Positions 33,553-44,941 of a DNA stretch of 64,000 bases are shown here, in pieces. This DNA is from Rostrohypoxylon terebratum. Taxonomy: Eukaryota > Ascomycota > Sordariomycetes > Xylariales > Hypoxylaceae. The stretch covers positions 372,001-436,000 of the forward strand of contig MU385859.1 in the NCBI GenBank assembly GCA_022497145.1. The letters are read 5' to 3'. Below the pieces are notes generated by a model. That model was not told the origin of the DNA. It saw nothing but the letters and a program-made list of their open reading frames with translations, and did no database searches. The position numbers were made by a program, and so were the translations under genes. Position 1 is the stretch's first letter. Each line of letters starts with the position of its first letter.

Positions 33553-34983
33553 CTACTCCTCTCCCTCGCTGGTCTGTTCTTCCATCTCTTCTCCCTCGTC
33601 GACGCTATCCTCTTCGTCCGAGCCCCCGCCAATTCCGAGATGCGATAAGTTCGAGCTTGCTTTGCGGATTATGGTATCCGCAACAACCACAACTGCTGCC
33701 GCCTTCGGTAGCTCTTCTTCCCCTTCCCCCTCTATCCCGTGCTCTAATATCAATGTACTAGATATACTTGCCACGTCGTGGCCAAGATGCTCCACGAACC
33801 CCAAGAGCTGGTTCTTGTTAACATATTTCCCCCTTGTTCCCCAGTATCTGTTCCCGAGCTCCACCTCCTTGTCTACGTCGATTCCTCTCGTCGACTTTTT
33901 GCGATAGCATAAGTTTACTACCGCGTTTAAGTATGCCCACCACATAAACCGAGCGCGAGGACGAAAGTTGGTGCGGAATGTGAGCCGCCTTCCGTCGAGA
34001 TCTTCGACGGATTGGATATTATATACTGAAGAGAATTGGAATACTCCCTTTAGCCTTTTCTTGAGGCTTTTCGAATTGTCGAGGACTATGAGTTTATATT
34101 CTTTAGGATTTAAATTCTCCCAATCATTGACGTTCTGTCGTCGGGTCATCATATCCGTAGTAGGGTCTTCGTTGGCGTCTGGTTCAAGGCGGACGTCTGG
34201 TACTATAGCGAGGTACCCCAGCTCTAGCACCTTTTCGATATCGGGACATAAAAATAATCCATTAGAGGCGGTCATTAACTCTTCCTTCGCTCCCTCCCCG
34301 AAGATGAGATTCATGTGCTCGATAGACTTCGCAGGATACAGTTGTGCAGCGTCCGCCCACTCGCTGCGCAACCAAGATCCGCAGACTGGTTCCCAGATGA
34401 GACCTTGCTTCTTCTTTTGGAATCCAACCTCGTGGTATTTATCCATCATCTCAGCCCGCATTTTGTTCTGCTCTTGGCTGCTTCTTAGACCAAATGAGGC
34501 TGCACCCAAGCCAAACCCACCCGTCGCACCGAAAAATAATTTGATCCACGATTCGAGAAGTGGGTGTTGCTTGGGGAGTCGAGTCGATTGAGATTTTGCA
34601 GCTGATAGCTTTAGGTCTATAGCGCTTCGTTTTCGTCCTAGTTCCAGGCCCATATCTACTGAGCGCAGCCATTCGTTATACGTTAGATGTGAATTTGACC
34701 CCTCCGCGTGTCCTCTAAATGCCACGAGGCTAGCGCATTCATGGAGTTCCTTCTCCATTTCGAGAACTTCTAGATGGAAAGACCAGTAATCGGAATCAAA
34801 GGAGGAACTAGGCTTGAGATCTCTTCTTCTCTTTTTAATGAGATGCCTTAGATCTGATTTTTTGGTTTCTAATTCATGGATGGTCATGGTTTCCAGAGAA
34901 CGCTTGCTCGATGTTCTGGATGGTATAGGACCGATTGGGCTAGAAAGTTGAAGCGACATTGGTGGTCTTTCTTGAGAATCCAT
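33553..34983 (-). CDS. HNH-domain protein of fungal type, motif degenerate
   Basis: A single exon of 476 aa. The N-terminus has a coiled, charged segment (TIHELETKKSDLRHLIKKRRRDL). The centre, about residues 205-275, resembles the HNH_2 domain of fungal proteins: PVCGSWLRSEWADAAQLYPAK, then IFGEGAKEELMTASNGLFLCPDIEKVLELGYLAIVPD. In active members the first part reads like AAHI(Y/F)P and the last has a metal-ligand His; here AAQLYP has Gln for His, while the Asn of SNGL is kept and the last His position is not evident. A folded C-terminal region follows, then Asp/Glu-rich and Ser-rich ends. Such genes are multi-copy in moulds. I infer a non-catalytic or divergent nuclease relative. Confidence 0.78.
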   Translation of the reverse strand: MDSQERPPMSLQLSSPIGPIPSRTSSKRSLETMTIHELETKKSDLRHLIKKRRRDLKPSSSFDSDYWSFHLEVLEMEKELHECASLVAFRGHAEGSNSHLTYNEWLRSVDMGLELGRKRSAIDLKLSAAKSQSTRLPKQHPLLESWIKLFFGATGGFGLGAASFGLRSSQEQNKMRAEMMDKYHEVGFQKKKQGLIWEPVCGSWLRSEWADAAQLYPAKSIEHMNLIFGEGAKEELMTASNGLFLCPDIEKVLELGYLAIVPDVRLEPDANEDPTTDMMTRRQNVNDWENLNPKEYKLIVLDNSKSLKKRLKGVFQFSSVYNIQSVEDLDGRRLTFRTNFRPRARFMWWAYLNAVVNLCYRKKSTRGIDVDKEVELGNRYWGTRGKYVNKNQLLGFVEHLGHDVASISSTLILEHGIEGEGEEELPKAAAVVVVADTIIRKASSNLSHLGIGGGSDEEDSVDEGEEMEEQTSEGEE

Positions 34984-36194
34984 CGCATTTCAATATGTGA
35001 GTAATTGTGAGCAATTGTGAGATCAAAAATTGGACTGTCAAATGCGTAGGTACGTTACGGAGACACGGTTGCTTATCTTGAGAAGACTCACGAATCCCTT
35101 TTCCGAAATGACTGGTTCTAGCCTTTTATATACATTTCAATCTTCTAGTAAAGTTTATTTAGCTCGTATTCAAATCGGCAGTAACTATCTCTTCCTGACG
35201 GGTTCTCGCCTACTTCTAAGTTTTTGGTTTAGTTTTTGGTTTAGTTTCTGGTGTACAATGGTGGCTATTCCAATTTCCTAGGCACCTAGAGAAGGAATTC
35301 GTTGCAAACTTGAAAAGCAACTACCTTTTCTTTAATCTTCTTGGAAGCTTCGTGCCAGTCATACCTACCTTGTGATTGAAAAACAAATGTAAGTTGGAAA
35401 TCACGTTCATCTACCTAGTACTAACGATAAACCTCGAGGTTTGAGCAGAGTCTGATCCAAACCGTCAGGTTGCTGTCAAGTGGTACAAAAGTAAAATCGC
35501 GTAGCGCTTGTGATGAAAACCATGAAAACCACCTGTGTATTAGGTTCTCAAGTATTTTGAAACATAAAGAGGTGGCACAAGTAACTGCCTAATCACACCA
35601 GTGCATATGCGTTTTTGGACTTGCATTCAATAAAATATCATAGTATTTTAATAAGTGTGTGTCCAAGGCAGGCCGTCTCATCAATTTCCGCGTTTCGAGG
35701 AACTTGCATGAGTTGAACTGAGATTATGTAGGAATTGTCTACCCCTTTATTACCTAATAAGAATAATGTAAAGAGATGGGCGTAGATGTGAAATGAGATG
35801 GGATAGGTCCTTTTAGTGTGACGTTAGTAGTTGCCAATGTATTATGTGTTCCATGTTCAGAGGAAGCTGATAACCAAGTGAAGATTTCGCGGGAGTTGAA
35901 CGACCTATGTCAGTCGTATGCCAAATTTCCAGCCCTTGCATTTTAGTGAGTTTCAGCTCACGATTTTATACTAGCTAATAATGAATACACCTATACCAAT
36001 GGATTTCCTTCCGTACTAGGTAAGCATGCTATTGGAACACTCGCTATTTGTCAGCCCGATATGTAAGCGCTCATACCATTCCGGGTACCTCCGGGCTATA
36101 CGGTGTCATGATAAAGAAAATTATTCACCCGAAGTTTATCTGATCGACTTCCCTCAACCAAAGTGGCAAGTATGACAACACTCTCAGGAAGCCA

Positions 36195-36241
36195 GGAGTC
36201 CAGGTAGTTACTCGTCGCTGGTAAGCCTCGACCTGGACTCC
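36195..36241. repeat. Perfect 11-bp inverted repeat, 25-nt loop
   Basis: GGAGTCCAGGT at 36195-36205 is mirrored exactly by ACCTGGACTCC at 36231-36241. Confidence 0.85.
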
Positions 36242-36859
36242 CACTCTAAGATCACTCAGATAATAAAGGCCTTCCAATTTAACACTAGCTTGTTTATTCA
36301 CGCATTTCCAATAGATTGGGCCCAACTTTCGCGGCACCTACCCCTTTTCGAACGGCAGTCAGGTATATTCTTCTCCACCTACCATTGTGCGCAGCCTCGT
36401 GACTGCGGCTTCTTAAACGAACGAAGTCGGACTAGAGCTCGCGAGCTAGGGAGGCTGTTGAAGATAGCACATGATCTGAGGCGTGGGGGAATGCATTATT
36501 TGACGGCGTCCAAGAGCCAACATGCAGATGGATGCTTATACAGCGGGATACTATGCATATCAACCAGGATTGTTCCACCAGCCTTTCGACGTCATATCCC
36601 ATGTACGTAAACCGTACGCACGTGGCGAGGCAAGCATTTGCGCTTTTAGTTGGCCAGCGAGGGCTGGGTATACCCAAAGTACTACACACACGCACGCCTA
36701 TTCGAGGAATAACTCACATAGGTACCCTGGTAACTATGTAGGAAACCAGATCCTCAAGGGCGCTTGGCGATTATGCATTGGAGTTGGACGTTGGGCACTC
36801 TCGCAGGATCTTTGAGTACGTATTGGGCTTCGTACATACTTTCGCATGCCTCTTATGTA

Positions 36860-36880
36860 TCTAGGACCTAGGACCTAGGT
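36860..36880. repeat. CCTAGG palindrome cluster
   Basis: Tandem TAGGACC units forming overlapping CCTAGG palindromes; one of eight loci in this window. Confidence 0.8.
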
Positions 36881-38483
36881 GATTATAATGAGTCTTTTTG
36901 GACGTGGTCTTATGCTGCAACTGACTAAAGGCGATGGTATGACCATCATTCCTCAAGGAAGATATATGACATGGCCACAATATACGTACCTAGGCAGCTA
37001 GGTCAAGTTATGATGCATGTTGAATGATCTACCTGGGCGTCTTAGGATGGGATTGGCGGGTCACGCCAGGACCAGGTTCGTTCGGGTTATGCCTTAGAAT
37101 CTGTTGAGAGAAAGATATTACTCCACAGTAGTATCGGATAGATGTGTGGGATATTTCATTCGTTGTTTGGTTAGGTCTTAAAACCCGGTTATGCGTCTAG
37201 ATCTACAGGCGCCCCGATAGGTTGAAATCTCAGGCACTATACGGTAGCTCCCAGTAAGACATACTTAAGCTCGACCCATTCCATGGCTATCCATTCGTGC
37301 TCACTGCTCATATATAAGTAGGTACCTCCCTGGGCGTCAGATACTAACCTATCAAAGCTACCTCTGAGATATGAAATTTGCGAGAGCGGGCATACGTAAC
37401 TGAACATACCTAGGTAGTAATCGATTGAGCATCGCGGTCGACTAGTAAGATACTAGGTACATAGAAGAACTTCTTCGCTCGTGTTGGAATTAGATCCAGC
37501 TTGCCGGAATTGTGGTCTATGTACCGGAGGTATGAGTACCATCAGATACATATATATTAACCCCGGTTTCGGGAGTTCTAGATTCAAAGGTGCGGATCAT
37601 CATTAGATTGGAGACCTGCCATCACATCTCCGTTGCGCATCGGATTTCAGTTAAACGTATGTAAAATGATACCTAAGTTAATCGGCAATTAATAACTATC
37701 ACGCGATCATCATCAATATACGGCGAGGGAAGAAATGACTGCTCTTTTTTGGTCTCTTTCTGGTCGTGTTACTAATCAGCCAGTTCCTTGGATGCCAACT
37801 TTTTAAATGAAGCATATTGTGGCACCAACCGACATTTCGAAGTAAGAGCGCACTAGTAGACTATGTATTCGTAGTGACAGAGTAAGAATATGGTTCGAGT
37901 AAACTAAGCTGTACCGGTGGGTGGTCGCTTGAGTTCCGTAGATGCCGGGACGACTATACTATTGTTATAATATATCATGTAAGAGGCAGGCCGCAGTAAG
38001 CCCTGTGGATTCATCATTAACTTAACACAATTTTAGCCGAGAGTGCTGGGGAATAGGTATATACGTAGTGGGTACAGCATAGTTATGTGATCTCTCCATG
38101 CTTGCGTCGAGCCTAGGCTTAAATGGGAATGTGTTGTTCAACTTGCTTCTATAAGATGCACTTCTGGCTGTCATATAGTCGAATATCACGACGTCCGTGC
38201 TCGCTGCTTCACAAGGAATGATACCCTGCAAGAAGGAGAAAAGAGGTCCTTAGACGTTATTACTCTCCCACCGTAAACGTTCAGACTCCGGAAATCTATT
38301 CCCTAGACTGGCTAGGCCAAAGCTGTTCTGGTCGACGATCATTACAATCAGGTGCGTATAATGCCAGTTGCAGATTGGGGATGCAGGTAGTAAAGGAGCT
38401 CCCGGGAGCACTGAAGAAATTTAGTGGGATGATTGCTTTTTAATCATCAGCCGCCGAAACAACAAAAAATCGAGTTGGCGCGT

Positions 38484-38514
38484 ATGACTGGCTGGAGTTG
38501 AGGCAGCCAGTCAT
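38484..38514. repeat. Perfect 11-bp inverted repeat, 9-nt loop
   Basis: ATGACTGGCTG at 38484-38494 and CAGCCAGTCAT at 38504-38514 form a perfect stem around a 9-nt loop. Confidence 0.88.
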
Positions 38515-38970
38515 CTTACCAGCGGCAAGGAGGGCAGATCATCAGTGAAAAGGGAGGTTTGTGACGAGGGTTACAAGACATTCCTTGGTATTTTGAGCGT
38601 TGTAAGTAATTCCTAAGCTCTCCTGACCTAGGAGGTGAGAGGGGAAAATGGTGTAAAAATGAATTATGATAAAAATTTGAGTACGAAGTATATACTACTA
38701 GGTGGATATAATTGCCCCACTGACAGAGCTGGGGAATAAGCAGGAAGGGATTGACGATGCGTCAGGTAGGTAGGTAATACTAGGTAGGTGATAGAGTGGT
38801 AAAAGTGGTAGAAATGAGGGATGGGTCACATCTCGGACGGAGACCTCCATCCAAAAGCATCCATCCAGCCATCTCATCTCTCCTTCCCCCATAATACTAA
38901 CTCTTCCGGATCGTGGAAGTTGCTAACAGCATTGAACGTTGTTCTGTGGATATTCTATGTAGGACCTCCA

Positions 38971-39011
38971 GCTAGGACCTAGGACCTAGGACCTAGGTAG
39001 GTACTAGGTAG
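38971..39011. repeat. CCTAGG palindrome cluster (longest)
   Basis: Three consecutive CTAGGAC units followed by CTAGGTAGG and a further CTAGGTAGG copy. Confidence 0.82.
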
Positions 39012-39446
39012 GAACCGGGACGAGGAAGATCCATCCATCTTTCCCTTGCGATTCATGGGTAATTTTGGGGGCTCATTAATATCAATGAGCCAACGAAAAT
39101 TACGACCCCCCACTGAACCCCCAACTCCAGAATGTCCCATCCCCTCAGCCCCTCCAACCCCCAAACCTTGAATCTTCCAAGGATTCCTAGTCATCTCGCT
39201 GTCTAGTTCTTTCTCTCATGCACATCACCTTAAATTGAGACCAACGATACCTATCTCCTGGAATACCAACTCATAATTTTGAAAAAAAGCCATACCAGTC
39301 ACGATGACGATGGCGATGATAATCATGACTACAAGTGTTACGGATTTTCGTTTCTCAAGAGCACATGTGTCACCTTCCTTTCGTCTACCTACCTAGTAGA
39401 TAAAAAGGGTTGAAGACATCGACCCCATTTGATTTCCCTGGTCGGA

Positions 39447-39480
39447 TGGACGATGGACGATGGACGATCGGACGATGGAT
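39447..39480. repeat. Tandem repeat, unit GGACGAT
   Basis: Four to five imperfect copies of a 7-bp unit, read directly. Confidence 0.8.
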
Positions 39481-41567
39481 GCTAGTTCCGATCTTTAGAC
39501 ATAAGACTTGAACTCGGTCCCAGCGTTGCGGTGCTTGGGTAAACGACAGTCCAGCTCGCCAATGAACATCGCGAACTCAGGCAGCGCGGCCCCCTCGGAG
39601 CCTTAGACATGCAATGATCCGTCGTAACCTTAGAGCTCCTCTAAGGTTGGATAGCGAAGTGTTTCCCGCATTCAACGAGATCCTTTACGTTAGATTACTA
39701 CTACGATACGACATCCCACTTCTTGGCCGAATCAATCTTCCGCCAGCCTGCCACATCATTGCCTGCCGATCTAGGTACTATTCCTCCCTAGTATTGTCTG
39801 TGACTGATCCCGAGTTGGCCGTATCAAATCCTCAGTTCAACGCTCACCAATTGGCTAATCTGGGCAGTGGGAACGAATTACTCCCGTATGCTCACACTCG
39901 TGCTCGGCATCTTAACTTATAATCAGCACCTAGGTCCTAGTTGGCGTAAGGCAAGGCCTAATAATCCGTGAGATACACACCGCCATTATCGGTAGATTAC
40001 CTAGCAACGATCTCATGTCCGATAAAACTACAAAACTGCAAAACTGCATGGAGGTCATTCGCAACTTTTGACGGCTTATTTTCACGAGAGTAACACTGCA
40101 GCCGCTCGCCCGCCAATCCGAAGAGCCACGGTCACACCGTCCTCCCAACAACGAGTAGATGCTTCCCACGGGTCGCAAGTAACTTGTATACATGTCGCTT
40201 TGCCACACTGGGTTCTCAGCCGCCTGGTGAGGTGCTTAACTACTAACCGGGTCTTTCGTCATAAACTACATCCAGTATCCTTTATCACATGGCCTTCCAT
40301 TGGCCTTGGCCTGTCCTCAGACTCGTGACGGCACGGTCGTCGTGTGCGTCTGCGTCGGCTCCTTCCACTCCACTTTGGAAAAAAAAACCTGGTGCTATTC
40401 ATTTCTTGCCAGCACCCAACCGGGTGCCGCAAACGCCTCGCTCTCATCATGACGCCTTGGGACATTGGGCTACGATGATGTCCGGGCCGGTGGTATTGCT
40501 GTGTACCATCACCGACGCTGGTGAATGCGACTCTACTCAAGTGGTAGATAGCGGTACCTAGCTAGGGGTAAAAACGCCCGTGAACGGCTTTCGGTGACGG
40601 CTTGTGCTCTTCTCCGTGCAATTCCCAGCTTGCATCAAAACCTCACATCGACCTGCTTACCTAAGGTTCTGGATGGTGGTGGCACTTGCCGGCTCTAGGT
40701 GCAAATTGAAACTATCTAGTTCTCTTCTTGTGCTAGTAAATTTTGGAGTCCAAACAGCTTGGGCTTTTTAGACGCTATATCGCCAATGTCATCGTCAGCT
40801 TGACGACCACTCAATATATCTCGGTATGCGAACAGGGCATCTTTGGGGGATCACTATTACACGATACCAACGTCGAGACTAACCCCCACACGAACCCACA
40901 ATTTAAGCGGCATGTATTGATGAGTACACTTACAACGCAACCATCCTCGTCCCTGCAGGCTATGGCTATACACATGAGGTACATGCTGCCCCGGACTCTA
41001 GATGGGCTTTATGACCCCTAGTTGGTTGCATAACAACTTTGTCTAATGACCCTCCGTCAGCCATTCGTACTGATCTTCCCGTTCGATACGAAAAACATTA
41101 CGAGACCCTTGCTCCCGCGGTTCGAGATATGCGGGTGTTGCAGATCCCCCTGCAAGAGTTCGTGGTCTACCTTCAGCTGTCATGTTCCGGGTTGACTGAT
41201 ATTGGAGCCTGCCTTGGACGCGCCACCAGGCAGGATAGCGGACCATGGCGAGAAACACAAGACATGTATATCAAGTTTCTCGATAGTATATGCGTTCCCG
41301 TCCTGGCCATAGAAGTGGGATGATATCTGTCCACCTATCTCCTCATCTCTCTATCTCCCATCTTGATCGAGTGGCTCCTTTTCTTCTCCGAACACTCTTG
41401 GTGTCGGTGCGAACGTATCTTACATCGTCTATATATATTATGCCATCCTACATGAATTTCATCGCATAGGGACCACAGACAAAAAGCCAATTACAATTTG
41501 TTTCTATTACTTGCCTTCAACACTTATCAGTCCTATCACCAACCACTTTGTGTCATCTCAGATCGTC

Positions 41568-42698
41568 ATGGCCCCTCACGTTGACGTCCCATCCCCCGCC
41601 GGGAGCTTTACAAGCAACTTCGATAGAATCCCCTTTCGAGTTGCTGCATCGTCGGAAGCCGGGACTAGTTATCTGGCACCAACCGAGTCACTCTCGTCGC
41701 CTGGTAGCTTTTTGGAAAGCGACTCAGTAGCAGAGGACATCCATATAACGCGGTCACTCGTACCAGGCGTCTATGTGCCAACGATGTGTTTCTTTGATGA
41801 AACAGAAGAAGTCGACACGAATGCCATTGCTCGTCATGCAGTACGGCTTGCTGAAGCGGGTGTGACAGGTCTTGCCACTCAAGGCTCAAATGGTGAAGCC
41901 GTTCACCTGACGCACGACGAGCGCCAACTAGTCACATACACTACGCGAAAGGCGCTAAACGAAGCTGGCTTCTCACACGTCCCGATCATTGTCGGATGCG
42001 GCGCCCAAAGTACCCGAGAGACTATTGAGTACTGCCGCGAAGCATGGAAAGCCGGAGGCGACTATGCCCTCGTGCTGCCCCCATCGTACTACGCACCCTT
42101 GTTTGCACCGTCGTCCAAGACCATTGAAGAATACTTCACATCGATTGCGGATGCATCTCCGATTCCGCTTATCATCTACAACTTTCCAGGTGCTGTCAAT
42201 GGTATGGACCTAACATCGGATGTAATTATCAAGTTATCACGGCACCCCAAAATAGTCGGTGTTAAACTGACGTGCGGTAACACTGGTAAATTGAACCGTG
42301 TGGCTGCCGCTACACGAAAGCAGTCTGGGGACTATGACGCGAATAAGCCCGAATTTCTGGTCCTCGCTGGCTCGGCCGACTTCACGATTCAGTCGTTGAT
42401 CGCTGGTGGGCACGGCATTTTGGCAGGTCTCGCAAACATCTCACCGAAAGCTTGCATTAAGACAATCGAACTATTCAAAGCAGGGAAGTACACAGAAGCC
42501 CAGAAGATGCAGGAAATTGTATCACGGGGCGACTGGACAGCTATTCAAGGTGGCGTGGTAGGTGTGAAGGAAGGACTCCAAACATGGATGGGATATGGCG
42601 GCTATGCTCGTAGTCCACTTCCAAAACCAACTGCCGAGCAAACCAAATCATGGAAAGAAGGATTTAGAGAATTGGTGTTGCTAGAAAAGTCCTTGTGA
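41568..42698 (+). CDS. DapA/NAL-family class I aldolase (dihydrodipicolinate synthase-like)
   Basis: A single exon of 376 aa from the ATG at 41568. Residues about 65-350 form a DHDPS/N-acetylneuraminate-lyase TIM barrel: the GxxGE loop is GSNGE (106-110), the barrel Tyr is IIYNFPG (Y204), and the Schiff-base Lys is VGVKLTCGN (K233). Fungal members include 2-keto-3-deoxy-L-galactonate aldolase (D-galacturonate catabolism) and 4-hydroxy-2-oxoglutarate-type aldolases; since fungi lack the diaminopimelate route, a catabolic 2-keto acid lyase is more likely than DHDPS. A 60-residue Ser/Pro-rich N-terminal extension is unusual and could affect localisation. The substrate cannot be read from the sequence. 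Confidence 0.9.
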   Translation: MAPHVDVPSPAGSFTSNFDRIPFRVAASSEAGTSYLAPTESLSSPGSFLESDSVAEDIHITRSLVPGVYVPTMCFFDETEEVDTNAIARHAVRLAEAGVTGLATQGSNGEAVHLTHDERQLVTYTTRKALNEAGFSHVPIIVGCGAQSTRETIEYCREAWKAGGDYALVLPPSYYAPLFAPSSKTIEEYFTSIADASPIPLIIYNFPGAVNGMDLTSDVIIKLSRHPKIVGVKLTCGNTGKLNRVAAATRKQSGDYDANKPEFLVLAGSADFTIQSLIAGGHGILAGLANISPKACIKTIELFKAGKYTEAQKMQEIVSRGDWTAIQGGVVGVKEGLQTWMGYGGYARSPLPKPTAEQTKSWKEGFRELVLLEKSL

Positions 42699-43294
42699 TA
42701 GGCTACTAACATCCGAGGACACAGCAGTGGAAAGGCACTACCGTCAGCGTATCTCGATCGCTACAGAAGTGGGCGGCCACAGGGAAAAAAAACAGAAACA
42801 AAAGCAACTAAAAAGCATCGGGAAGCCCTGTTCGTATTCATGGATAGACATCAGTTACTGGCCAAAGCAGATAAGAAAAAAAAAACTACTTCTTGTTAGC
42901 CTTACGGATTTTATGCGCAAAAAAAAGACGGATATAGCGTTTAAAGGAAGCTAGGATTTGCATTGCTGGTCTCACCCAACCTCCTCTGCGACAGCACGAG
43001 ATATTGTCCGACCACATAACATGCTTCCCTTTCGTCATTCATTTTACATATACTATCTTCCAATATGTTGCATAGCATTTTGTCGCCGCAACTGCCGGCC
43101 TACACATGACCATCCTCTTAACAGACACGACGTTACGATTATCATACTATAGGTACACATTTGCCCTAGGAATTTCAATCAGATGTTTATATTTACAATA
43201 TATAAAATGTTTGGATATGTTAAGCTGTTGTATAGTTATTTGAAGGGGGTCAAAATTTAATATTCTATTTACTTGGTAGCTCTCGATTCATGAG

Positions 43295-43322
43295 CCGAAA
43301 TGTCTCATTTTTAACATTTCGG
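43295..43322. repeat. 9-bp inverted repeat, 10-nt loop
   Basis: CCGAAATGT and ACATTTCGG are perfect reverse complements. Confidence 0.75.
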
Positions 43323-43432
43323 TCCCGGCAGTTCGTCATGTCGCTCAATTGAGGAACCAAACAAAATCCCGAGATATACTTACATAGTCGAGCCAAGGTG
43401 TGACACATTACAAGCGGATGAGAGCATAACAA

Positions 43433-43445
43433 CTAGGACCTAGGT
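43433..43445. repeat. CCTAGG palindrome element
   Basis: CTAGGACCTAGGT, the common core shared by the dispersed elements. Confidence 0.75.
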
Positions 43446-44410
43446 ACTGAATGGTCGTTGACCAACTATACAACTTGACACGTCTATCACCCAATCGGAG
43501 CCAGGAATGCTGAGACTCGCATTTTATTCTCTCAAAACCGAAGGTCGAGCCTGACCTTGAACATTCGAGATTTCGAAGCAAAAGCAGGCAAGCATCGACT
43601 CGTTCATCTGACGGTCATATGATAAACGTCTTGACTTACTGCTTGTCTCAATTCAAGTCATTTTACTAATAATAAAGCCTCCAGCTATCTATCAGGTTAG
43701 GTTACAGTCCTTTTGGAAGCTCACTTGGTACGGGACTCGGGACTCAGATACGTACCTCGAATCTGCACTCGGCCGAATTCAGCTGGCTGCTGGCTGGACT
43801 ACATGTACGCCAGGACGCCAGGCAATCTACCACAAACCACCTGGAACAACTACTACTCGGTTCTTGCCAAAAGCTGTGGACCAAAACCTTGAAGAAACTC
43901 ACGTTCCTGGGCTACCCGGCATTAGCTCGTACATAATACATGACTCCTAGCCACGGGCGCGAGGGAACTTCATCGTGGGACTCGAAAGAAGGCTCTTGTG
44001 TTGTGCGCCACAGCAGCGACGCACAGCCAAAACTGGTGAGCAATTTCATTCCCGGATTGCTCAGGAGCTCATCCCCGGATATTGGGGCGTATGGACCGGA
44101 TCTGTCCGCGATAGGTTAGCTGCAGCTATGGCTGTTATTATTGCCCACGACTACCATGTGGGATGATATAACTCCATCTTCTTACAGACCACTTATGTTC
44201 CTGCAGCTTGCCGGTCCGATGCGTCTTTTACGTGTGAACACGGCTGGCGGTACACATGCACGGAACACGCTTGGGCGTTCCGCAAGGAACGTACGATACT
44301 TACCTACGTACTCACCTGTGGTGCCTGATCAGATAGTCTTGCAGGACGACACGCAGAAACGATGGATCATATCTATCGTCACATTTCCGAGAATCGGACG
44401 AGCTGATAGA

Positions 44411-44422
44411 TAGGACCTAGGT
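44411..44422. repeat. CCTAGG palindrome element
   Basis: TAGGACCTAGGT, matching the other copies. Confidence 0.75.
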
Positions 44423-44941
44423 ATCTACCTGACCTGCTCGATAAGTGGAGGCCTCACCTACGACCCGGAGGGCCCCAAACACCGCAACTCCGAGTCAGTG
44501 GCGTTAAGCGAGATCCGAGGGCGTCAAGAACAAACTTCGTGTACCTCATCAGACATGAGTATTTACGGTGCCTCTCGTGTTGCCTCATAGGCGCTTCCTA
44601 GGTTTATCTCCCACAAGACTGTCGGCTTCTGCAACACCAACACATTTTCTGCTTAAAAGAAGACTGGCGATATGAGATCACAATGTGAATCAAAATTAGT
44701 TCACCGAACTTTTTCATAACGCGAAAATTTACATGTTCCATATATCCGTTAAAAACGCGGAATCTTATGGTCCATCTCTGGGCACTCCCACCGCATAAAA
44801 GAGGGCTTGCGGGTGATCCATACATTTGGTGCTAAATATGGTTATTCAATGTCTTCTGGACTTTGCCTATAGAGGCTATTGTACATACTTTCCATTGTAC
44901 CCTTCCCTGCAGACACCCAACTATTTTTGTTCATAACGCTG

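Larger units (their letters stand above)
34984..41567. other. Gene-poor region of 6.6 kb
   Basis: No gene that I can support. Open frames here (for example 36290-36610, 39614-39922, 40743-41021, 41039-41323) are short, overlap other frames and read as random. The DNA holds two perfect 11-bp hairpins (36195-36241 and 38484-38514), CCTAGG palindrome clusters (36860-36880, 38971-39011, 39928-39940), a GGACGAT-type repeat (39447-39480) and a TTTTTGGTTTAG repeat (35220-35251). I see no transposase or reverse-transcriptase remnant. Confidence 0.55.
42699..44941. other. Intergenic region between aldolase and tyrosinase
   Basis: No supportable gene. It holds a 9-bp inverted repeat (CCGAAATGT at 43295-43303 with ACATTTCGG at 43314-43322) and CCTAGG palindromes at 43433-43445 and 44411-44422. 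The right end is the tyrosinase promoter. Confidence 0.55.

Noticed and set aside
36290..36815. Three overlapping open frames on both strands in the gene-poor block
   Set aside because: Mutually overlapping, short and of random composition; no introns would connect them to a plausible protein.
39084..39091. 8-bp inverted repeat GGCTCATT/AATGAGCC around 39070-39091
   Set aside because: Short enough to arise by chance in a sequence of this size.
41039..41323. Open frame just upstream of the aldolase gene
   Set aside because: No alignment-like features, non-ATG start region, and an opposite-strand frame covers the same bases.
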